Shown here: positions 58,483 through 64,000 of the stretch, piece by piece | How the letters are laid out: every line of letters begins with the position of its first letter | How positions within the stretch are numbered: the first letter of the stretch is position 1 | NCBI GenBank assembly: GCA_023383815.1 | Contig: JAHDYG010000001.1 | Span: forward strand, 186,001-250,000 | Direction of reading: 5' to 3' | Source: Rhodocyclaceae bacterium | GTDB taxonomy: Bacteria; Pseudomonadota; Gammaproteobacteria; Burkholderiales; Rhodocyclaceae | DNA length: 64,000 nt | Made by a program: the position numbers and the translations under genes | The notes under the pieces: generated by a model | Told to the model about the DNA's origin: nothing | Database searches by the model: none | What the model saw: only the letters and a program-made list of their open reading frames with translations

Positions 58483-58512
58483 TTGCATGATTCAGGCTAC
58501 GTAGGGTAAAAT
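58483..58512 (+). promoter_or_regulatory. Probable rpmB-rpmG promoter
   Basis: TTGCAT (58483-58488) and TAAAAT (58507-58512) are separated by 18 bp and lie 38 bp before the rpmB ATG. A GGAG ribosome site sits six bases before that ATG. Confidence 0.6.
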
Positions 58513-58550
58513 CCAGGGTTTTCCGAAATCAGAACTCCTTGGAGCATCCT

Positions 58551-58787
58551 ATGGCTCGCGTCTGCCAAGTGACCGGTAAAGCCCCGATGGTCGGGAACAA
58601 CGTTTCCCACGCCAACAACAAGACCAAGCGCCGCTTCCTTCCGAATCTGCAAAACCGCCGGTTCTGGAGCGAGTCGGAGAATCGCTGGGTTCGCCTGCGC
58701 GTTTCCAACGCCGCCCTGCGCACGATCGACAAGAAGGGAATCGATGTCGTCGTCTCCGAACTGCGCGCCCGCGGCGAGAAAATCTGA
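58551..58787 (+). CDS. rpmB: 50S ribosomal protein L28
   Basis: A 78-residue large-subunit protein. [33 protein letters not shown] and the C-terminal [11 protein letters not shown] match bacterial L28. ATG 58551 is fixed by the conserved N-terminus and GGAG spacing. It forms the standard pair with rpmG, 41 bp downstream. Confidence 0.98.
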   Translation: MARVCQVTGKAPMVGNNVSHANNKTKRRFLPNLQNRRFWSESENRWVRLRVSNAALRTIDKKGIDVVVSELRARGEKI

Positions 58788-58828
58788 ACGCCTCGCCACC
58801 TGACTGAAGATACTGAACGGAGATTGAC

Positions 58829-58999
58829 ATGGCCAGTAAAGGCGCACGCGAAAAGATCAAGCTGGAATCGACGGCTGGCACGGGGCATTTCTACACGACG
58901 TCCAAGAACAAGCGCACGACGCCGAACAAGCTCGAATTCATGAAGTACGACCCGGTCGTGCGCAAGCACGTCGCGTACAAGGAAATCAAGCTGAAGTAA
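58829..58999 (+). CDS. rpmG: 50S ribosomal protein L33 (cysteine-free form)
   Basis: A 56-residue protein ([20 protein letters not shown] at the start, YKEIKLK at the end). It has no cysteines, so it is the C-minus form that does not bind zinc, as in most Proteobacteria. The start follows ACGGAGATTGAC, a good ribosome site. It is cotranscribed with rpmB. Confidence 0.97.
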   Translation: MASKGAREKIKLESTAGTGHFYTTSKNKRTTPNKLEFMKYDPVVRKHVAYKEIKLK

Positions 59000-59091
59000 G
59001 CAAGGCGGATTCACCGACGGCACATCGCTCAGGAGCAGACTGAGACGCGCAGCCTGCTCTTTCGTGTTCCGTCCTGATTCGCACAGGGGAT

Positions 59092-59124
59092 AAAAAAAGG
59101 GGCCGCTGGATTTCCAGCGGCCCC
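59092..59124 (-). terminator. Rho-independent terminator of the cold-shock gene
   Basis: A perfect 11-bp stem, GGGGCCGCTGG/CCAGCGGCCCC (59099-59109 and 59114-59124), has a 4-base loop. On the minus strand it is followed directly by seven T (plus-strand A7 at 59092-59098). It lies 53 bp beyond the csp stop. It may also help to end rpmBG transcripts, although the T tract on that side is poor. Confidence 0.9.
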
Positions 59125-59177
59125 TCGTCTTTGGCGCCGCATCGACCGAGCGACGCGGCGATCCGGAAGACTCCGGA

Positions 59178-59381
59178 TCAGGCCTTCTGAATGTTGGAAG
59201 CCTGCTTGCCCTTCGGACCCTGGGTCACTTCGAAGGAAACCTTCTCGCCTTCCTTCAGCGTCTTGAAGCCGCTCATGTTGATCGCGGAGAAATGGGCGAA
59301 GAGATCCTCGCTGCCATCATCCGGAGTAATGAAGCCGAAACCCTTGGAGTCATTGAACCACTTAACGGTACCAGTTGCCAT
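59178..59381 (-). CDS. cspA: Cold-shock-domain protein
   Basis: A 67-residue CspA-family RNA chaperone made of a single OB fold. RNP1 is [10 protein letters not shown] and RNP2 is DLFAHFSAI, with [17 protein letters not shown] at the start. The gene symbol is generic, since paralogues cannot be separated by sequence alone. It is monocistronic, with its own terminator and a long untranslated leader. Confidence 0.96.
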   Translation of the reverse strand: MATGTVKWFNDSKGFGFITPDDGSEDLFAHFSAINMSGFKTLKEGEKVSFEVTQGPKGKQASNIQKA

Positions 59382-59564
59382 ATTGCCTTGTTCCTTGAAA
59401 ATTACTGAGTGATGCGGGTACTACCCCGTCAGTGCGTCAATGCCTAGCAGATTCAGCCCGTACTGCACATCAGAACCACAACAGCAGCCATGAAATCAGA
59501 AGCCGTGCCTCAAACTTTGCATCACACGCAGCTTGCTTTTACGCACTTGTCAGCACAGCGTCAA
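59382..59564 (-). promoter_or_regulatory. Promoter and long 5' leader of the cold-shock gene
   Basis: On the minus strand, TTGACG (59559-59564) and TAAAAG (59536-59541) are separated by exactly 17 bp. Transcription would start near 59529 and give a leader of about 148 nt before the ATG at 59381. Such long leaders act as RNA thermosensors in E. coli cspA. The leader contains AAGGAACAAGGCAAT before the ATG as ribosome site. The rest of this 431-bp gap (59565-59812) is AT-richer than its surroundings. Apart from the clpS promoter it shows no gene that I can support. Confidence 0.6.
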
Positions 59565-59777
59565 CATTTTATTGCGGGCTGATTCAAAGCAACGCCTTGC
59601 GCGCTGCGGAATGGATGCACTGGGAAGCATCCGATTCCTGGCCTCAGACGCTCTAATGCTGGCAAACCGGTGGCGCCTGGCCCTGTGTGCAGCGCAGCAG
59701 CCGAGCGAAACCTCCTTGTCGAAAATGACACACTTCAAGCAAGCACCCCCGTCGGCCAATGCACGTTCGATGCTCTA

Positions 59778-59805
59778 TTGCACTCTCCATCGACTTGATT
59801 AGAAT
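59778..59805 (+). promoter_or_regulatory. Candidate clpS promoter
   Basis: TTGCAC (59778-59783) and TAGAAT (59800-59805) are 16 bp apart. They end so close to the ATG at 59813 that the transcript would start at or next to the initiation codon. Either clpS is leaderless or the true promoter lies further upstream. Confidence 0.4.
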
Positions 59806-59812
59806 GATTCGC

Positions 59813-60121
59813 ATGGCCACACACAAGCAGGATGAGTTCGTACTCGAGCCGGGGCGTACTCGCACCAGACCCCCGCCGCTATATAAGGTGCTGCTGCTCA
59901 ACGACGACTTCACACCCATGGATTTCGTGATCGTCGTGCTCCAGAAATTTTTCGGCATGGACCGCGAACGGGCCACGCGGATCATGCTCCAAGTCCACAG
60001 AGAGGGCTCCGGAGTCTGCGGCGTGTTTCCAAAGGACGTCGCAGCGACCAAGGTGGAACAGGTCGTCTCCTTTGCCCGTCAGCACCAGCATCCGCTGGCC
60101 TGCGTGATGGAGGAAAACTGA
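59813..60121 (+). CDS. clpS: ATP-dependent Clp protease adaptor ClpS
   Basis: A 102-residue adaptor that delivers N-degron substrates to Clp[22 protein letters not shown], the [19 protein letters not shown] segment and ACVMEE form the ClpS fold, with a flexible N-terminus. ATG 59813 (MATHKQDE) is usual; an ATG at 59804 would add three residues. It lies 2 bp upstream of clpA, its partner. Confidence 0.96.
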   Translation: MATHKQDEFVLEPGRTRTRPPPLYKVLLLNDDFTPMDFVIVVLQKFFGMDRERATRIMLQVHREGSGVCGVFPKDVAATKVEQVVSFARQHQHPLACVMEEN

Positions 60122-60123
60122 GA

Positions 60124-62400
60124 ATGATCGCGCAAGAACTTGAAGTCAGCCTGCACATGGCCTTCGTCGAAGCGAGGCAGAAGCGGCACGAGTTCATCAC
60201 GGTGGAGCACCTGCTGCTCGCGCTGCTCGACAACCCTTCCGCAGCCGAAGTTCTGCGCGCCTGCGCCGCAAACATCGAGGAGCTTCGTCGCGAACTGACA
60301 ACCTTCATCAACGAGCATACTCCGATCGTCGAAAGCGAGGACGAGATCGACACCCAGCCAACCCTCGGCTTCCAGCGTGTCATCCAGCGTGCGATCCTGC
60401 ACGTGCAATCGTCAGGCAAGAAGGAGGTCACGGGCGCCAACGTGCTGGTGGCAATCTTTGGCGAGAAGGACTCACATGCGGTCTACTTCCTGCAGCGGCA
60501 GAAGATCTCCCGTCTGGACGTGGTCAACTTCATCTCGCACGGGATAGCGAAGACCCCCCAGCCCGGAACGCCGGCGCCCAATCGAGGGGACGCCGAGCAG
60601 AACGAACCCGAGCAGGAGAGTGCTCAGCCTGGAGGCGCACTCGAGAACTTCACGCAGAACCTGAACCAGCAGGCATTGATCGGCAAGATCGATCCGCTGA
60701 TCGGCCGGGATCACGAGCTCGAAAGAGTGATTCAGACGCTGTGCCGGCGCCGCAAGAACAATCCCCTGCTGGTCGGGGAGGCAGGCGTTGGCAAGACTGC
60801 GATTGCCGAGGGGCTGGCACGGCGCATCATTGAGGAACGCGTCCCGGAGGTACTCAAGGACGCCCAGGTGTTCGCACTCGACATGGGTGCCCTGCTCGCC
60901 GGAACGAAGTACCGGGGCGACTTCGAGCAGCGCCTCAAGGCGGTGCTCAAGCAGTTGCGCGAGATCCAGAACTCGATCCTGTTCATCGATGAGATCCACA
61001 CCCTGATCGGAGCAGGGGCCGCTTCGGGCGGAACCCTGGACGCATCGAACCTGCTCAAGCCCGCGCTCTCCTCTGGCCAGCTCAAGTGCATCGGCGCAAC
61101 GACCTACAACGAGTTTCGCCAGATCTTCGAGAAGGATCACGCGCTGTCGCGGCGCTTCCAGAAGATCGATGTCGTCGAACCCTCCGTCGCCGAAACCGTT
61201 GAGATTCTCAAAGGGCTCAAGAGTCGCTTCGAAGAGCATCACAACGTGCGCTATTCTGCGGCCGCGCTGTCCTCGGCCGCCGAGCTTTCTGCGCGCTACA
61301 TCAACGACCGCCATCTGCCTGACAAGGCGATCGACGTCATCGACGAGGCGGGCGCGGCCCAGCGCATCCTGCCCAAGTCCCGGCAACGCAAGACCATCGG
61401 GAAGGGCGAGATCGAGGAGATCGTCGCGCGCATTGCCCGGATTCCGCCACGCACCGTATCGAGCGATGACAAGGCGGCTCTGCGTACGCTCGAACGCGAT
61501 CTCAAGAACGTGGTCTTCGGGCAGGATCCGGCAATCGACGCCCTCGCGAAGGCAATCAAGATGTCCCGCTCCGGTCTCGGCAGCCCGCAGAAGCCGATCG
61601 GAAGCTTCCTCTTCAGCGGCCCGACGGGGGTCGGCAAGACGGAGGTTGCGCGCCAGCTTGCCTATACCCTTGGGATCGAACTCGTTCGATTCGACATGTC
61701 CGAGTACATGGAGCGCCATGCCGTATCCCGCCTGATCGGGGCGCCTCCCGGCTACGTGGGTTTCGACAACGGCGGCCTGCTGACCGAAGCGATCACGAAG
61801 AAGCCGCACTGCGTTCTGCTGCTCGACGAGATCGAAAAGGCGCATCCGGACATCTTCAACATCTTGCTGCAGGTCATGGACCATGGGACGCTGACCGACA
61901 ACAACGGTCGCGAGGCGGACTTCCGCAACGTCATCCTGATCATGACGACCAACGCCGGCGCAGAGACGATGAACAAGGCGGTGATGGGCTTTTCCGCGCG
62001 GCGCGAGGCGGGCGACGAGATGGCCGAGATCAGGCGCATGTTCTCGCCCGAATTCCGCAACCGGCTCGACGCCTCGATCTCGTTCAAGGCGCTCGACAAT
62101 GAGGTCATCATGAAGGTGGTCGAGAAGTTCCTCACCCAGCTCGAAGCCCAGTTGCACGAGAAAAAGGTCGAGGCGCACTTCACCGACGAACTCAAGGCCT
62201 GGCTCGCCGCCACCGGATTCGATCCACTGATGGGCGCCCGTCCGATGGCGCGCCTGATTCAGGACACGATCCGTTCGGCGCTCGCCGACGAGTTGCTGTT
62301 CGGACGCCTGTCGAACGGCGGCAAGGTCACGATCGACCTCGACGAGAACGATCAGGTGAAGCTCGACTTCGAACATCTCGAACCGGCAACGACCCCCTGA
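60124..62400 (+). CDS. clpA: ATP-dependent Clp protease ATPase subunit ClpA
   Basis: A 758-residue AAA+ unfoldase. The N-terminal double Clp-N domain (about 1-145) is followed by a short acidic linker. AAA1 has Walker A GEAGVGKT near residue 219, and AAA2 has GPTGVGKT near 499. FIDEIHTLIGAG and LLDEIEKAHPDIFN are the Walker B regions. The C-terminal domain contains the GARPMARLIQ sensor-2 segment. An IGL-type loop for ClpP docking is expected, and I see MGFSAR at the corresponding region. Length and order are typical. Confidence 0.97.
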   Translation: MIAQELEVSLHMAFVEARQKRHEFITVEHLLLALLDNPSAAEVLRACAANIEELRRELTTFINEHTPIVESEDEIDTQPTLGFQRVIQRAILHVQSSGKKEVTGANVLVAIFGEKDSHAVYFLQRQKISRLDVVNFISHGIAKTPQPGTPAPNRGDAEQNEPEQESAQPGGALENFTQNLNQQALIGKIDPLIGRDHELERVIQTLCRRRKNNPLLVGEAGVGKTAIAEGLARRIIEERVPEVLKDAQVFALDMGALLAGTKYRGDFEQRLKAVLKQLREIQNSILFIDEIHTLIGAGAASGGTLDASNLLKPALSSGQLKCIGATTYNEFRQIFEKDHALSRRFQKIDVVEPSVAETVEILKGLKSRFEEHHNVRYSAAALSSAAELSARYINDRHLPDKAIDVIDEAGAAQRILPKSRQRKTIGKGEIEEIVARIARIPPRTVSSDDKAALRTLERDLKNVVFGQDPAIDALAKAIKMSRSGLGSPQKPIGSFLFSGPTGVGKTEVARQLAYTLGIELVRFDMSEYMERHAVSRLIGAPPGYVGFDNGGLLTEAITKKPHCVLLLDEIEKAHPDIFNILLQVMDHGTLTDNNGREADFRNVILIMTTNAGAETMNKAVMGFSARREAGDEMAEIRRMFSPEFRNRLDASISFKALDNEVIMKVVEKFLTQLEAQLHEKKVEAHFTDELKAWLAATGFDPLMGARPMARLIQDTIRSALADELLFGRLSNGGKVTIDLDENDQVKLDFEHLEPATTP

Positions 62401-62424
62401 CGCCTCACTGAATCGAAGCATGTG

Positions 62425-62444
62425 GCGGCCTGCGGGCCGCTTTT
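62425..62444 (+). terminator. Terminator after clpA
   Basis: A GCGGCC/GGCCGC stem (62425-62430 and 62435-62440) with a TGCG loop is followed by TTTT, 24 bp after the clpA stop. The stem is short but GC-only. Confidence 0.75.
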
Positions 62445-62515
62445 CATTTGAACCCCTGCACGGCATCATCGGCTGACGCAGGACGCATCATCAATCGAAC
62501 AGACCGAGGACATAC

Positions 62516-62995
62516 ATGGACCTACATACTGCTGATCTTTGCGATGCACACGACGAACGGGTCGCCGTCGTCACGCCGATGTTCAGGAGCTACGGAGGAC
62601 TCACCTCATTCGGCGGTCCGATCGCCACCCTCAAGGTGCACGAAGACAACTCACTTGTGCGCAGCGCACTCGAGACTCCCGGCCAAGGGCGTGTTCTGGT
62701 TGTCGATGGCGGGGGCTCCATGCGCTGCGCGCTCGTCGGCGACCAGCTCGCCGTCCTTGCGGTCAACAATGGCTGGGCAGGGATCGTCGTTTACGGCTGC
62801 ATTCGCGATTCACAGGCCATCGGACAATTGCGCATCGGCGTCATGGCCCTCGGCACCCATCCACGCAAGAGCATCAAGAAAGGCGTCGGGGATGCGGATC
62901 TTCCGGTCCACTTCGGCGGAGTGAGCTTCGTTCCCGGTCACTATCTGGTTGCCGATGGAGACGGGATCATCATATCGGAGCAGCCACTGGCCTGA
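62516..62995 (+). CDS. rraA: RraA-family protein (ribonuclease E activity regulator)
   Basis: A 159-residue RraA-like trimeric protein. The N-terminal [48 protein letters not shown] and [15 protein letters not shown] are typical. In E. coli RraA binds and inhibits RNase E. Close relatives include 4-hydroxy-4-methyl-2-oxoglutarate aldolases, and the G-x-R-D-x-x active-site segment (GCIRDSQ) is present here, so an aldolase activity cannot be excluded. It stands alone between clpA and aceA. Confidence 0.9.
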   Translation: MDLHTADLCDAHDERVAVVTPMFRSYGGLTSFGGPIATLKVHEDNSLVRSALETPGQGRVLVVDGGGSMRCALVGDQLAVLAVNNGWAGIVVYGCIRDSQAIGQLRIGVMALGTHPRKSIKKGVGDADLPVHFGGVSFVPGHYLVADGDGIIISEQPLA

Positions 62996-63187
62996 GCGGC
63001 GCGCATCCTGGGCACGCCGCAAGGGACGCGGTGCAGCCCAGACCGCCCGTCTGAAGCTCCTGCGCGGGACGGGTCAGGCTGATCATGCGCCGCAGCAAGC
63101 TGCAATTTCATGAGGTCAAACAAGATCCCACAATACGGAACGCATTCGTTACATCATTGTTTTATCAGCAACATTTATTTTCTTATA

Positions 63188-63232
63188 TCTTATATAAGAC
63201 TTGTTGCTGCAGAGCGAAAACCCCACTATACT
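63188..63232 (+). promoter_or_regulatory. Palindromic operator and promoter upstream of aceA
   Basis: TCTTATATAAGA (63188-63199) is a perfect 12-bp palindrome, preceded by a partial direct repeat TCTTATAT (63181-63188). It ends 4 bp before TTGCTG (63204-63209), which with TATACT (63227-63232) forms a promoter with 17-bp spacing. The -10 is about 130 bp before the aceA ATG. The stretch 63110-63240 is markedly AT-rich. The binding protein is unknown. The rest of the 368-bp gap (62996-63363) shows no gene. Confidence 0.6.
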
Positions 63233-63363
63233 TTCGTCACAGTCAGCGCTCGGCAACACGGCGCCTGGCGCATGGGCGGCGCTGCGCTCCAAACGGCATG
63301 ACCCTGATTCGATCGGGTGCCGTCCATGAGACCCTACCACCGACAGTCAGTAAGGAAAATGCA

Positions 63364-64000
63364 ATGAGCATGACGCGCGAACAGCAGATCGCTGCCATCG
63401 AGAAGGATTGGGCCGAAAACCCCCGCTGGAAGGGGATCCGTCGCACATATTCGGCCGCCGACGTGGTGCGGCTGCGCGGCAGCATCCAACCCGAGAGCAC
63501 CCTTGCACGTGCCGGCGCCGAGAAACTGTGGAACCTCGTCAACAATGAACCCTACGTCAACTGCCTCGGCGCGCTGACCGGTGGTCAGGCGATGCAACAG
63601 GTCAAGGCAGGCATCAAGGCGATCTACCTGTCCGGCTGGCAGGTTGCCGCCGACAACAACTCCTATGCCGCGATGTATCCGGACCAGTCCCTGTATCCGG
63701 TGAACTCGGTCCCGACCGTCGTCGAACGCATCAACAACGCGTTCCAGCGCGCCGACCAGATCCAGTGGTCGAAGAACATCAACCCGGGCGACAAGGGCTA
63801 CGTGGACTACTTTGCTCCCATCGTTGCGGACGCCGAAGCCGGTTTCGGCGGCGTGCTGAACGCCTTCGAACTGATGAAGGCAATGATTCGCGCAGGTGCA
63901 GCAGGGGTGCACTGGGAAGATCAACTCGCTTCGGTCAAGAAGTGCGGCCACATGGGTGGCAAGGTTCTCGTGCCGACGGCTGAGGCCGTCCAGAAGCTGA
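63364..64000 (+). CDS. aceA: Isocitrate lyase (partial, 3' end outside window)
   Basis: The first 212 residues of isocitrate lyase, which splits isocitrate into glyoxylate and succinate in the glyoxylate shunt. [56 protein letters not shown] and the catalytic-cysteine motif [14 protein letters not shown] are diagnostic. ATG 63364 has AAGGA seven bases upstream; an in-frame ATG at 63370 is an alternative. The reading frame is open at the right edge. Confidence 0.97.
   Translation, partial: MSMTREQQIAAIEKDWAENPRWKGIRRTYSAADVVRLRGSIQPESTLARAGAEKLWNLVNNEPYVNCLGALTGGQAMQQVKAGIKAIYLSGWQVAADNNSYAAMYPDQSLYPVNSVPTVVERINNAFQRADQIQWSKNINPGDKGYVDYFAPIVADAEAGFGGVLNAFELMKAMIRAGAAGVHWEDQLASVKKCGHMGGKVLVPTAEAVQKL

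Noticed and set aside
60472..62469. 665-codon open frame opposite clpA
   Set aside because: It mirrors clpA codon usage and has no recognisable motif or start signal. ClpA on the plus strand is certain.

Overview
The window is GC-rich, densely packed chromosomal DNA from a Gram-negative bacterium, most likely a betaproteobacterium of the Rhodocyclales (Azoarcus/Thauera/Zoogloea type). This placement is an inference. It rests on gene order: lptD-surA-pdxA-rsmA divergent from amgK-murU, pepP-ubiH, dusB-fis-purH-purD-hemF, and hemC-hemD-hemX-hemY divergent from ppc. Base composition and protein style agree with it. I see no insertion sequence, prophage, integrase, CRISPR array, rRNA or tRNA gene. 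Almost all the DNA is coding, and many neighbours overlap by ATGA.

Region 1 (1-13.3 kb) is a signalling island built around cyclic di-GMP. It holds a double-receiver diguanylate cyclase, two large PAS-GGDEF-EAL proteins and a chemoreceptor. A minus-strand operon follows, encoding a soluble PAS histidine kinase, a receiver-HD-GYP phosphodiesterase and a stand-alone receiver.

Region 2 (13.4-24.5 kb) is the most accessory-like part. A DUF3047 exported protein is divergent from a four-gene operon: an ArsS-type radical SAM protein, a VTT-membrane/flavin-disulfide-reductase fusion, and two small transferases of the families linked to arsenosugar or 'rSAM/selenodomain' loci. No arsM is in view. Next comes a minus-strand metallophosphoesterase-glycosyltransferase pair. 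It looks like the PlcP-Agt lipid-remodelling system and has three 11-bp-phased Pho-box-like repeats directly upstream. Then follow an OmpA-type lipoprotein, a DUF3422 membrane protein, and two overlapping lipoprotein genes, one of the FlgO family.

Region 3 (24.5-48.7 kb) is housekeeping: purC, an MFS carrier, oligopeptidase A, a DUF4124/glutaredoxin-like protein and an orphan solute-binding protein. It continues with the outer-membrane biogenesis operon lptD-surA-pdxA-rsmA, peptidoglycan-sugar recycling (amgK-murU), pepP-ubiH, dusB-fis, purH, purD, and hemF facing hemY-hemX.

Region 4 (48.9-64 kb) holds hemD-hemC, PEP carboxylase, the heptose adenylyltransferase domain protein, recQ, dut-coaBC, radC, rpmB-rpmG, a cold-shock gene with a long leader, clpS-clpA and rraA. 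It ends in the first third of isocitrate lyase, which is preceded by an AT-rich regulatory region with a perfect palindrome. The genes most worth following up are the putative phosphate-controlled plcP-agt pair and the arsM-less ArsS cluster.
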